Of a DNA stretch of 6,562 bases, positions 1 to 6,562 are shown piece by piece; within the stretch, counting starts at the first letter, position 1; each line of letters begins with the position of its first letter. The translations under genes were made by a program, and so were the position numbers. The stretch is from assembly GCA_028293055.1 (NCBI GenBank), contig JAQGLD010000198.1, forward strand, positions 1 through 6,562. Direction: 5' to 3'. The stretch comes from Alphaproteobacteria bacterium. GTDB taxonomy: Bacteria; Pseudomonadota; Alphaproteobacteria; Sphingomonadales; Sphingomonadaceae. The notes under the pieces were generated by a model. That model was not told the origin of the DNA, did no database searches, and worked only from the letters and a program-made list of their open reading frames with translations.

Positions 1-1073
1 CGCGGCGCGAAACCGACACGCTCGACACCTTTGCCGATTCATCCTGGTATTTCATCCGCTTTGCCAGCCAGCCCAAGGATCGCCCGTTCGATCGCAGGGT
101 CGCCGAGAGCTGGCTGCCGGTCGGCCAGTATATCGGCGGCGTCGAGCATGCGATCCTGCATCTCCTCTATGCGCGGTTCTGGACCCGCGCGCTGCGGCAT
201 GTCGGGCTGCTCGACGTCGCCGAGCCCTTTACCGGGCTGTTCACCCAGGGGATGGTGACCCACGAAACCTATCGCACGCCCGACGGCCGCTGGCTGAGCC
301 CGGACGAGGTCGAGAAGAGGGACGGCAATCTGATCGTCGCCGCGACCGGGGAGCCGGTCGAATCCGGCCGTATCGAGAAGATGTCCAAATCGAAGCGCAA
401 CACGGTCGATCCCGAGCCGATCGTCGACCAATATGGCGCCGATGCGGTGCGCTGGTTCATGCTCTCCGACAGTCCCCCCGAGCGCGACCTCGCCTGGAGC
501 GAGGCCGGGATCGAGGGCAGCTGGCGCTTCGTCCGACGCCTGTGGCGGCTCGCATCCGAGCGCGCCGAGCAGGGCGATTCGAGCTGGCTCGCCGCCGAGC
601 CGGACCCGGTGCTGAACCGCAAGCTCCACCGGACGATCGCAGCGGTCGGCGAGAATATCGAAGCGCTCGCCTTCAACAAGGCGGTCGCCAATGTCTACGA
701 GCTCGCCAATGCGATCGAGAAGGCGGCGCCCTCCCCCTCGCGCTCCGCCGCGATCGACGCGCTTGTCCTGCTGGTCTCGCCGATGGTCCCCCATCTCGCC
801 GAACAGGCCTGGGCGGAGCTCGGACGCGAGGGCCTGATCGCCGACGCCGTTTGGCCCGAAGCCGATCCTGCCCTCCTGGTCGAGGACGAGGTGACCATCG
901 CAGTGCAGGTCAACGGCAAGCTTCGCGACACGCTGACCGCGCCCAAGGGCAGCTCGCGCGAGACGCTCGAAGCTATGGCCCTGGCGTCCGACAAGATCGT
1001 TCGGGTGCTCGACGGAAAGCCGCCGCGCAAGGTGATCGTGGTTCCCGATCGCCTGGTGAACCTGGTCGCATGA
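1..1073 (+). CDS. leuS: Leucyl-tRNA synthetase, C-terminal part (5' end outside window)
   Basis: Charges tRNA-Leu with leucine in the cytoplasm; a class I aminoacyl-tRNA synthetase. The window opens inside the gene: the first full codon is at position 3 and 356 residues plus a TGA stop are visible, against roughly 850 residues for the whole family protein. The visible part starts with [15 protein letters not shown], typical of the LeuRS catalytic domain, then [14 protein letters not shown] (about 129-170), and the class I signature KMSKSKRN at 378-401, which closes over ATP. A short segment before KMSKS (about 270-377) corresponds to the leucine-specific insertion seen in bacterial LeuRS. After it come the helical anticodon-binding domain and the small C-terminal domain (from about 890, containing VQVNGKL and ending [14 protein letters not shown]). 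The stop overlaps the start of lptE by 4 bases. I see nothing disrupted. The identity is very secure; the N-terminal catalytic and editing regions cannot be judged. Confidence 0.98.
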   Translation, partial: RRETDTLDTFADSSWYFIRFASQPKDRPFDRRVAESWLPVGQYIGGVEHAILHLLYARFWTRALRHVGLLDVAEPFTGLFTQGMVTHETYRTPDGRWLSPDEVEKRDGNLIVAATGEPVESGRIEKMSKSKRNTVDPEPIVDQYGADAVRWFMLSDSPPERDLAWSEAGIEGSWRFVRRLWRLASERAEQGDSSWLAAEPDPVLNRKLHRTIAAVGENIEALAFNKAVANVYELANAIEKAAPSPSRSAAIDALVLLVSPMVPHLAEQAWAELGREGLIADAVWPEADPALLVEDEVTIAVQVNGKLRDTLTAPKGSSRETLEAMALASDKIVRVLDGKPPRKVIVVPDRLVNLVA

Positions 1074-1567
1074 AGCATCTCGCCGCCCTCGCCCTGCTGG
1101 TTGCGCTCTCGGGCTGCGGCCTGCGCCCGCTCTACGCCGGGGGCAGCGCAGGGCCGGTGGCGCGGACCTTGAGCACGATCGAGGTCGGTCCGATCGGGGG
1201 CCGCGCCGGCTGGCTGGTGCGCACCAAGCTTCAGGACCGGCTCGGCGCCAAGCCGGGCGAGGCTCATCCCTATCGGCTCGAGGTGAAGCTGGACGACGAC
1301 ATTACCGGCTTCGGCATCCGGGCCGACGACGCGGTGACTCGCGAGCGGCGTACCTTGCGCGCCCGCTACCAGCTGGTCGACGCCTCCAAGGGCACCGTCC
1401 TGCTGGACGCGACGGCTGGCTCGGATGTCGGAATCGACGTGGTCAGCTCCGAATATGCGACCGTCGCGGCCGAGCAGACGGCGCTCGAGCGGCTGGCCGA
1501 GACCATTGCCGATCAGATCGTGACCCGGGTCGCGGTCTATGCGACCCACGATGGCGGGAACAGGTGA
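1070..1567 (+). CDS. lptE: LPS-assembly lipoprotein LptE
   Basis: Encodes 165 residues. In the family, LptE is an outer-membrane lipoprotein that plugs the LptD barrel and helps place lipopolysaccharide in the outer leaflet. The N-terminus [16 protein letters not shown] is a lipoprotein signal peptide: Lys2, a hydrophobic stretch, and a lipobox LSGC with Cys16 as the predicted lipidated residue. Residue +2 is Gly, not Asp, which fits outer-membrane sorting. The mature protein begins [10 protein letters not shown], matching the CGxxPLY start common in alphaproteobacterial LptE. Further conserved-looking segments are [20 protein letters not shown] (76-95) and [19 protein letters not shown] (126-144). 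The ATG at 1070 is chosen because it places the signal peptide exactly and makes an ATGA overlap with the leuS stop; the frame stays open upstream, but that part is antisense-like noise inside leuS. The sequence diverges quickly in this family, so the call rests on lipobox, start motif, size and position between leuS and holA. Confidence 0.9.
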   Translation: MKHLAALALLVALSGCGLRPLYAGGSAGPVARTLSTIEVGPIGGRAGWLVRTKLQDRLGAKPGEAHPYRLEVKLDDDITGFGIRADDAVTRERRTLRARYQLVDASKGTVLLDATAGSDVGIDVVSSEYATVAAEQTALERLAETIADQIVTRVAVYATHDGGNR

Positions 1568-2586
1568 AAGCCAGCAAGGCGCAGATCGATCGCGCGCTGC
1601 GCAACCCGTCGACCCATCGTTTCTATCTGCTCTACGGTCCGGACGATTCGGGCTCGCGCGCTCTCGCCAGGCTGGTCGCGGCTGCGGCGGGCGCCGACGC
1701 CGAACGGGTCGAGCTGACCGGAGCGGAGCTCAAGTCCGATCCGGCCAGGCTGAGCGACGAGGCGGCATCGATCTCTTTGTTCGGCGGCGCCCGCTACATC
1801 TTCGTCGAACCGGCGGGCGAGGACAGCGTCGCCGCGGTCGAGGGGCTGCTCGAGCTTCCGGTGGCCGGCAATCCGGTGGTGCTGATCGCCGGCGCGCTCA
1901 AGCCGAGCTCGCGGCTGCTCAAGCTCGCGCTCGGCTCCGAGGCGGCCTTGGCCTTCGCCAGCTACGCTCCCGAAGGTGCGGATGCCGAACGGTTGGTGCT
2001 CGACCTCGCGCGAGATCAGGGCCTGATCGTCCGCCCCGATGTGGCGCGCCGGCTCGCCGACGCGTGCGGCGGCAATCGCGCCATCCTCGCCCAGGAGCTT
2101 GCCAAGTTCGCCCTCTACCTCGACGCGGCGCCGGAACGGCCGCAACCGCTCGAGGAAGAGGCGCTCGAGGCTGTGGGTGCAGCGGCTGGCGAAGGCGACC
2201 TCAGCCGGCTGGTCGAGGGCGTCGGCGCCGGCAATGCCAGGCTCCTGCAGAGCGAGCTGCTACGCCTGTCCAGCGAGGGCATAGAGGGCATCCCCCTGAT
2301 CCGCGCCGTCCTGCGCCGAATGACTTTGCTCGCCCGGCTCCGCGCCGAGGTAGAACGCGGCAACAGCGTCGAAGCAGTCATGGCGTCACAAGGCAAGTCA
2401 TTGTTCTGGAAAGAGAAAACTTCTATCTCTCAACAATTGTCGCGCTGGCGATCGCCGTTGCTGGCGAAGAGCATCGAGCGTCTGGTCGAGGCGGAACGCC
2501 AGGCCAAGGCCTCGGGCGGCCTGGGCGCTGCTGCGGTCGACGAGGAATTGTTCGCGATCTGCCGGCAGGCGGCACGGTCTCGTTAA
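1564..2586 (+). CDS. holA: DNA polymerase III subunit delta (clamp loader)
   Basis: Encodes 340 residues, close to the 343 of E. coli HolA. Delta is the clamp-loader subunit that opens the beta sliding clamp so it can be put on DNA at the replication fork. Visible family features are the N-terminal strand FYLLYGPDD (20-28), SLFGGARYIFVEP (71-83), the middle-domain segment DACGGNRAILAQELAKFALYL (167-187) and the C-terminal collar domain with FWKEK...QLSRW (281-295). The P-loop position reads GPDDSGSR, without the lysine of a working ATPase, as expected because delta does not hydrolyse ATP. The start is GTG at 1564, overlapping the lptE TGA by 4 bases (GTGA), with a weak purine-rich GGGA at 1556-1559 upstream. 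The stretch 2386-2439 is unusually AT-rich and full of codons rare in this genome, although the protein stays in frame and family-like. HolA is poorly conserved overall, but length, motifs and synteny agree. Confidence 0.93.
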   Translation: MKASKAQIDRALRNPSTHRFYLLYGPDDSGSRALARLVAAAAGADAERVELTGAELKSDPARLSDEAASISLFGGARYIFVEPAGEDSVAAVEGLLELPVAGNPVVLIAGALKPSSRLLKLALGSEAALAFASYAPEGADAERLVLDLARDQGLIVRPDVARRLADACGGNRAILAQELAKFALYLDAAPERPQPLEEEALEAVGAAAGEGDLSRLVEGVGAGNARLLQSELLRLSSEGIEGIPLIRAVLRRMTLLARLRAEVERGNSVEAVMASQGKSLFWKEKTSISQQLSRWRSPLLAKSIERLVEAERQAKASGGLGAAAVDEELFAICRQAARSR

Positions 2587-2598
2587 GTTACAGCCGCG

Positions 2599-2630
2599 CT
2601 GAGCCCGGCCTGCTTTTGCTCAGATCTTTT
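2599..2630 (+). terminator. Possible rho-independent terminator of the leuS-lptE-holA operon
   Basis: A 6-bp inverted repeat, CTGAGC at 2599-2604 and GCTCAG at 2618-2623, encloses a 13-base loop and is followed on the plus strand by ATCTTTT (2624-2630). It begins 12 bases after the holA stop. The stem is short and the loop large, so this is only a moderate candidate. The T-run lies inside the last codons of the converging parB. The other strand has no T-run after the stem, so it would serve only the plus-strand operon. It sits at the only non-coding gap in the window (2587-2619). Confidence 0.4.
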
Positions 2631-3510
2631 CGCCGCTCAGCCGCTGGCAGATCATGTCGAGCTGATCCAGCGTCGAATAGTTGAGTGCGACGCAACCACC
2701 ATCCGGCTTGTGGGTGATCCTGACCTTGAGGCCGAGCAGGTCGCCGAGCTGGCGCTCGAGCGCCTCGATGTCGGCGCTGGCGCCGCGATAACCGAGGCCG
2801 GGCTGGCGCTCGCGGCCCGGCTTGCCGAACTTGGCCATTTTCTCGGCCTCGCGCACCGACAGGCCGCGGGCCACGACCTCCTGGGCGAGCCCCTCGGGGT
2901 CGATCGCGGTGATCAAAGCCCGGGCGTGCCCCATGGTGAGCTGGCCGGTGATCACCATCTCGCGGACGCTGTCGGGAAGGTCGAGAAGCCGCAGCAGGTT
3001 GGCAATATGGCTGCGCGACTTGTGGACGAGCTTGCCGATCGCCTCCTGGGTGTGGCCGAACTCCGCCATCAGCCTCTTATAGGCTTCCGCCTCTTCGATC
3101 GGATTGAGATCCTGCCGCTGGATATTCTCGAGGATCGCGACTTCGAGCGTCTCGGAATCGTTGAACTCGCGGATGATCACCGGGACTTCGTGGAGCCGCG
3201 CCTTTTGCGCGGCGCGCCACCGCCGTTCGCCGGCGACGATCTGGTAGCGATGGCCATGCGGGCGCACGACGATCGGCTGGATCAAGCCGCGCGCCTCGAT
3301 CGAGGAGGCCAGCTCGTCGAGCGCGGCTTCGTCGAAATGACGGCGGGGCTGATCGAGATGGGGCTCGATGCTCGAGATCGGCATCATCTGGATATTGCCG
3401 CGATTCGGCGCACCGGTAATCGGAGTTTCCTGGGCGACCTCGCCGAGCAACGAGGACAGGCCGCGGCCGAGGCTGGAGGGTCGGCGGCGGGCGGGACTCT
3501 CCTCGCTCAT
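2620..3510 (-). CDS. parB: Chromosome-partitioning protein ParB (CTP-dependent DNA clamp)
   Basis: Encodes 296 residues. ParB binds parS centromere sites, loads as a CTP-dependent sliding clamp, spreads on DNA and stimulates ParA to move the replication origin. An N-terminal SLGRGLSSLLGE (13-24) matches the short ParA-stimulating peptide of chromosomal ParB proteins, with Arg16 in the usual place. The CTP-binding domain covers about 40-145, with GERRWRA (94-100) and ENIQRQDLNPIEEAEAY (128-144). A helix-turn-helix at about 154-176 (THTH-like TQEAIGKLVHKSRSHIANLL without the first T) recognises parS. A variable linker (about 228-246) leads to the C-terminal dimerisation domain (247-292). The start at 3510 overlaps the parA stop (3507-3509) by 4 bases. 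The frame is open far upstream across parA, but that extension is non-homologous and is rejected. All key motifs look intact. Confidence 0.97.
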   Translation of the reverse strand: MSEESPARRRPSSLGRGLSSLLGEVAQETPITGAPNRGNIQMMPISSIEPHLDQPRRHFDEAALDELASSIEARGLIQPIVVRPHGHRYQIVAGERRWRAAQKARLHEVPVIIREFNDSETLEVAILENIQRQDLNPIEEAEAYKRLMAEFGHTQEAIGKLVHKSRSHIANLLRLLDLPDSVREMVITGQLTMGHARALITAIDPEGLAQEVVARGLSVREAEKMAKFGKPGRERQPGLGYRGASADIEALERQLGDLLGLKVRITHKPDGGCVALNYSTLDQLDMICQRLSGEKI

Positions 3511-4289
3511 GCCGCGACCGCCGCCTTGGGCAGCCGCCCGATCAGCTCGCGGGCGAGCGCAATATAGGCTTCCGAGCCGGGACAGCGATGATCGTAGATC
3601 AGGGCCGGGATTCCGTGGCTGGGTGCTTCCGAAAGCCGGACATTCCGCGGAATGACCGTGTCGAACACGACTTTGCCAAGGCAGGCGCGGACATCGTCCG
3701 AGACTTGGTTGGATAGATTGTTGCGGCGGTCGAACATGGTGAGGGCGACGCCGAGGATCGAAAGCTCGGGGTTGAAGCGCGCGCGAATCCGCTCGATGGT
3801 CTGGAGCAGCTGGCTCAACCCCTCGAGCGCGAAGAATTCGGCCTGGAGCGGCACCAGGATGGACTGCGCCGCGACCAGGGCGTTGATCGTCAACAGTCCG
3901 AGCGACGGGGGGCAATCGATCAGGCAGACGTCCCAGCGCCCGGTCGGCGCGGCGTCCAGCGCCTTGTCGAGCCGATGGGTGCGCTGTTCGAGCTCGACAA
4001 GCTCGATCTCGGCACCGGAAAGATCGACGGTGGCGGGGAGCAGATCGAGGCGCGGTACCCGCGTCGCCACCACGGCTTCCTCGACCGTGCAACCGCCGGT
4101 GAGCAGGTCGTAGCTCGAAAGGTCGCGCAACGCCTGGCCGATGCCTAGGCCGGTCGAGGCGTTGCCTTGAGGATCGAGGTCGATCAGCAGCACCTTCCAT
4201 CCGGTGGCGGCGAGCGCGGTAGCGAGGTTGATCGCCGTTGTGGTCTTGCCGACCCCGCCTTTCTGGTTCGCCACGGCGATACGAATCAT
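3507..4289 (-). CDS. parA: Chromosome-partitioning ATPase ParA (Soj-type)
   Basis: Encodes 260 residues, the usual size of small chromosomal ParA/Soj proteins without the N-terminal DNA-binding domain of plasmid type Ia ParA. It is a deviant Walker ATPase that dimerises with ATP on the nucleoid and is released by ParB, pulling or relaying ParB-parS complexes. Visible motifs are the deviant Walker A KGGVGKTT (10-17) with the signature Lys10, the switch segment DLDPQGNAST (37-46) and the Walker B CLIDCPPSLG (122-131) with Asp125. The C-terminal NVRLSEAPSHGIP is also typical. The ATG at 4289 places the first beta strand and P-loop at the usual distance and makes an ATGA overlap with the rsmG stop. 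A GTG at 4341-4343 would add 18 arginine-rich residues and overlap rsmG much further, so it is unlikely. AAGG at 4294-4297 is a weak, close ribosome-binding candidate. Confidence 0.97.
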   Translation of the reverse strand: MIRIAVANQKGGVGKTTTAINLATALAATGWKVLLIDLDPQGNASTGLGIGQALRDLSSYDLLTGGCTVEEAVVATRVPRLDLLPATVDLSGAEIELVELEQRTHRLDKALDAAPTGRWDVCLIDCPPSLGLLTINALVAAQSILVPLQAEFFALEGLSQLLQTIERIRARFNPELSILGVALTMFDRRNNLSNQVSDDVRACLGKVVFDTVIPRNVRLSEAPSHGIPALIYDHRCPGSEAYIALARELIGRLPKAAVAA

Positions 4290-4912
4290 CGCGCCTTGTT
4301 TCCCTTCACTCTGCGCCGAACCTGGCCGGCGACGACGATCCACGAGTCCGGGTCGGTCACGCTGGGCTCCAGCCGAAAGTCACCCTGCCACGAAGCGCCC
4401 GCCGCTGCCAGTTCCGTCTGCGCGTTTCGGCCCTTTGGAAGCAGCCAGATTGTCCGGTCGTCCGCAAATCTTTCGCCCAAGGTCAGCAGCTTGTCCATCG
4501 GCGCAAAAGCGCGCGCGCTGATCACTGCGAAGCGGCGGACCGGGGGCGTCTCGACGTTGGCGCAGAGCACCTCCGCACGATCCGCAATCCCCAGTATTGC
4601 TATGGCCCGCGATAGGAAATCCGCGCGCAGCCTTCGGGATTCGATCAACGTCGTTGGATCGGGCCGTAGCAATGCGGTGACGAGGCCTGGAAAGCCGGCG
4701 CCGGTCCCGAGATCGACCCAGGCACCGGGCGGCGCGAGCGGAACGAGTTGCGCCGAATCGAGGACGTGCCGGGACCAGAGATGATCTAGCGAAGCCTTGG
4801 AGACGAGATTCTGGCGCGCATTCTCTTCCCTGAGCAGGTCCGCGAACGCCTCCAGGCGCGCCAATGTTTCACATGGAACATTGAGCGCCGATTTTGCCTC
4901 CCCCTCCGTCAT
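4286..4912 (-). CDS. rsmG: 16S rRNA (guanine527-N7) methyltransferase RsmG (GidB)
   Basis: Encodes 208 residues, the normal size. RsmG methylates N7 of G527 in the 530 loop of 16S rRNA using S-adenosylmethionine; in several bacteria its loss gives low-level streptomycin resistance. Visible motifs are NLVSKASLDHLWSRHVLDS (35-53), the SAM-binding glycine loop VDLGTGAGFPG (66-76), an acidic residue at Glu91 in IESRRLRADFL after the second strand, and SARAFAP (132-138). The C-terminus is strongly basic (RRRVKGNKAR). The ATG at 4912 shares one base with the mnmG stop (TGATG), and AGGG at 4920-4923, 7 bases upstream, supports it; the longer open frame upstream lies inside mnmG and is rejected. Residues 11-16 read NVPCET, where many alphaproteobacterial homologues have NVSRET, because the DNA here also forms a parS-like site. 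The position between mnmG and parA is the usual one. Confidence 0.97.
   Translation of the reverse strand: MTEGEAKSALNVPCETLARLEAFADLLREENARQNLVSKASLDHLWSRHVLDSAQLVPLAPPGAWVDLGTGAGFPGLVTALLRPDPTTLIESRRLRADFLSRAIAILGIADRAEVLCANVETPPVRRFAVISARAFAPMDKLLTLGERFADDRTIWLLPKGRNAQTELAAAGASWQGDFRLEPSVTDPDSWIVVAGQVRRRVKGNKAR
4865..4880. promoter_or_regulatory. parS: parS-like ParB-binding centromere site inside rsmG
   Basis: The plus strand reads TGTTTCACATGGAACA; the minus strand reads TGTTCCATGTGAAACA. The well-known bacterial parS is TGTTTCACGTGAAACA, with TGTTCCACGTGGAACA-type variants, so this site differs at two positions from the perfect palindrome, one of them in the central CACGTG. The flanks extend the symmetry by CAA on the left (4862-4864) and TTG on the right (4881-4883), giving 9 of 11 matching pairs over 22 bases. 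It lies 32 bases into rsmG and about 0.6 kb upstream of the parA start, in the operon that makes ParA and ParB. Placement of parS in or near rsmG/parAB is common. I saw no second copy in the window. Binding strength is unknown because of the central change. Confidence 0.82.
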
Positions 4913-6562
4913 CACGCGGCCCTGCGCCGCGCATGCACCAGAATTGCGGCGAGCGCGGCCGGCGTTATACCCCGAATTCGGCCCGCGGCTCCAAGCGTAG
5001 GGGGTCGCGCCGCAGACAGCCGTTCGACCATCTCGTTCGAGAGCCCGCCGACCGAGCGATAGTCGAGCGTTGCGGGTATCCTGACCGCCTCGTCGGCCCG
5101 CAACCGCCTGACTTCCGATTCCTGGCGTTCGACATAAGGCGCATAGCGATGGTCCTCGATCGCTTCCTCGACTGCGGCCCTGGACAAGCCGGCGAGCCCG
5201 GGCACGAGCCGGGTCAGCGCTTCCAGCCCAAGCTCGGGGAAGCGCAGCCACTCCGCGATGCTGCGCTTCACCCCGTCGTCGCGCACCATGATACCGAGTG
5301 ATCGCAAATCGGCCCCTGCTAAGGTCGGCATCAGCACCGCCTCCACCGCGGCACGCTGGTCGCGGGAGCGGCGAAAGTGTTCGGCGCGCTCGGCACCCAC
5401 ACAGCCTATGGCGATCGCGTGCGGAGTCAGCCGGGCCTCGGCGTTATCGGCGCGCAACCGCAGCCGGTATTCCGCGCGCGCCGTCAGCATCCGATAGGGC
5501 TCGGTCACGCCCTGCAGGACAAGATCGTCGACCATTACGCCGATATAGGAATCGGCCCGGTCTAGCAGGATCGCGGGCTTTCCCATGGCCCACGCCGCCG
5601 CGTTGAGCCCGGCCACCAGGCCCTGCGCCGCTGCCTCCTCATAGCCGGTGGTCCCGTTGACCTGCCCTGCCAGGTAGAGTCCGGCGACGCCGCGCACAGC
5701 CAGCGTGTGGTCGAGTGCCCGCGGGTCGACATGGTCATATTCGACGGCATAGCCGGGCTGAAGGATCTCCGCGCGCTCGAGCCCGTCCATCGAACGAATC
5801 ATGGCGAGCTGGACATCCGTCGGCAGCGAGGTCGAGATTCCGTTCGGGTACACGGTGGGATCGTCCAGCGCCTCGGGCTCGAGAAAGAGCTGGTGGCTGT
5901 CGCGATCGGCAAAGCGGTGGACCTTGTCCTCGATCGACGGGCAGTAGCGCGGCCCGATTCCCTCGATTTCTCCAGAGAAAAGGGGCGATCGATCAAGATT
6001 GTCGCGAATCAGCTGGTGGGTACGCGGGTTGGTGCGGGTCACCGAGCAGAAGAGCTGGGGGGCGGGGCGCGCGCCGGTCATGGCCGACATAGTCCACGGC
6101 TCCGAGTCGCTCTCCTGGCGCTCGAGGCGAGCCCAGTCGATGGTGCGTCCGTCGAGCCGCGGCGGTGTGCCGGTCTTGAGCCTCGCGATCGGCAGTTCCA
6201 TCGCCCTGAGCTGGAAGGCGAGCGCCGTGGCGGCACGCTCGCCAACCCGTCCGCCCCTGAGGCTGTCCATCCCGAAGTGCAGCTTGCCGCCGAGGAAGGT
6301 GCCGGTTGCCAGCACGACAGCCGCGCAGTTCAGGGTGGCCCCGTCCGCTAGCTCTATGCCGCATACGCGACGCCCCTCCATGCGGAGTGCCACCGCCTCC
6401 CCTTCCACGACCTTTAGGCCCGTGTGGGCGTCGAGCATGTCGTGGATCGCGGCTCTGTACCTGCGTCGATCGGCCTGGATCCTCGGGCCTCGCACAGCCG
6501 CGCCCTTGCTCGCATTGAGCATCCGGTAGTGCACCGCCGAATGATCAGCAGCGCGCCCGATC
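4912..6562 (-). CDS. mnmG: tRNA uridine-5-carboxymethylaminomethyl modification enzyme MnmG (GidA), N-terminus outside window
   Basis: MnmG, a FAD-dependent enzyme working in a complex with the GTPase MnmE, modifies C5 of the wobble uridine U34 in several tRNAs and so aids reading of A/G-ending codons. Here 549 residues are visible; by comparison with E. coli about 70 N-terminal residues, including the first FAD-binding GGGHAG-type motif and the first catalytic-region Cys, lie beyond the right edge. The gene therefore continues to position 6562, beginning [20 protein letters not shown]. Visible motifs are [44 protein letters not shown] with the conserved Cys at 5941-5943 (equivalent to E. coli Cys277), [10 protein letters not shown], the second FAD-contact segment [13 protein letters not shown] (about 5620-5658) and the C-terminal MnmE/tRNA-interacting helical part with [17 protein letters not shown]. 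The stop shares one base with the rsmG start. A GTG at 6532-6534 is internal, not the start. mnmE is expected just upstream. Confidence 0.98.
   Translation of the reverse strand, partial: IGRAADHSAVHYRMLNASKGAAVRGPRIQADRRRYRAAIHDMLDAHTGLKVVEGEAVALRMEGRRVCGIELADGATLNCAAVVLATGTFLGGKLHFGMDSLRGGRVGERAATALAFQLRAMELPIARLKTGTPPRLDGRTIDWARLERQESDSEPWTMSAMTGARPAPQLFCSVTRTNPRTHQLIRDNLDRSPLFSGEIEGIGPRYCPSIEDKVHRFADRDSHQLFLEPEALDDPTVYPNGISTSLPTDVQLAMIRSMDGLERAEILQPGYAVEYDHVDPRALDHTLAVRGVAGLYLAGQVNGTTGYEEAAAQGLVAGLNAAAWAMGKPAILLDRADSYIGVMVDDLVLQGVTEPYRMLTARAEYRLRLRADNAEARLTPHAIAIGCVGAERAEHFRRSRDQRAAVEAVLMPTLAGADLRSLGIMVRDDGVKRSIAEWLRFPELGLEALTRLVPGLAGLSRAAVEEAIEDHRYAPYVERQESEVRRLRADEAVRIPATLDYRSVGGLSNEMVERLSAARPPTLGAAGRIRGITPAALAAILVHARRRAA

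Noticed and set aside
542..1069. Upstream extension of the lptE reading frame inside leuS
   Set aside because: Arginine-rich alternate frame of leuS. The signal peptide and lipobox fix the lptE start at 1070.
1556..1571. Partial parS resemblance around the lptE/holA junction (GGGAACAGGTGAAAGC)
   Set aside because: Lacks the palindromic halves of parS; the likeness is limited to scattered bases.
39..2145. Three long minus-strand open frames (39-794, 695-1549, 1537-2145) opposite leuS, lptE and holA
   Set aside because: All are antisense to well-supported genes, have biased shadow-like composition and cross gene borders.
2420..2440. Possible IHF-like or DnaA-box-like sequence in the AT-rich holA patch
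   Set aside because: Several mismatches to the IHF consensus, and no match to a DnaA box.
2710..3567. 285-residue plus-strand open frame opposite parB
   Set aside because: It is antisense to a certain gene, mirrors its codons, shows no family motif, and spans the parA/parB junction.
3511..4200. Open frame extending parB upstream by about 230 residues across parA
   Set aside because: It is an arginine- and proline-rich alternate frame of parA typical of GC-rich DNA. ParB begins at 3510 with the expected N-terminal motif and an ATGA overlap.
4283..4287. GAATC (a GANTC CcrM methylation site) touching the parA start codon
   Set aside because: GANTC sites are scattered through the window at about the number expected by chance, so this position alone is not evidence of cell-cycle control.
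5707..6351. 214-residue plus-strand open frame opposite mnmG
   Set aside because: Antisense shadow of mnmG caused by high GC at third positions; no recognisable domain.

Overview
This is an ordinary, very gene-dense piece of an alphaproteobacterial chromosome, most likely from a sphingomonad (Sphingomonadales). The evidence is the high GC content (about two thirds by eye), the gene order, and the sequences of LptE, HolA and ParB. The taxonomic call is inference from remembered family features, not from a search. All seven genes are recognisable housekeeping genes, and only one short gap of 33 bases (2587-2619) is non-coding.

Layout. The plus strand carries leuS (3' part, 1-1073), lptE (1070-1567) and holA (1564-2586): leucyl-tRNA synthetase, the lipoprotein of the outer-membrane lipid translocon, and the delta subunit of the DNA polymerase III clamp loader. 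The minus strand, read from the right edge inward, carries mnmG (5' end cut by the window, 6562-4912), rsmG (4912-4286), parA (4289-3507) and parB (3510-2620). These are a tRNA wobble-uridine modification enzyme, a 16S rRNA methyltransferase and the chromosome segregation pair. The two groups converge, with a possible rho-independent terminator for the plus-strand group at the junction.

How the genes work together. Every same-strand junction overlaps by 4 bases or by 1 base, so each group is almost certainly one operon with coupled translation. The most informative non-coding signal is a parS-like centromere site (4865-4880) inside the 5' end of rsmG. It sits in the same operon as its predicted binding protein ParB and the ParA ATPase, so gene pair and DNA target form a compact segregation locus. 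mnmE probably lies just beyond the right edge, since mnmE-mnmG-rsmG-parA-parB is a common order in this class.

I found no mobile element, CRISPR array, RNA gene or undescribed system. The points worth a second look are the diverged parS and its effect on the RsmG protein, an AT-rich rare-codon patch in holA, the chain of start/stop overlaps, and the tight convergent junction.
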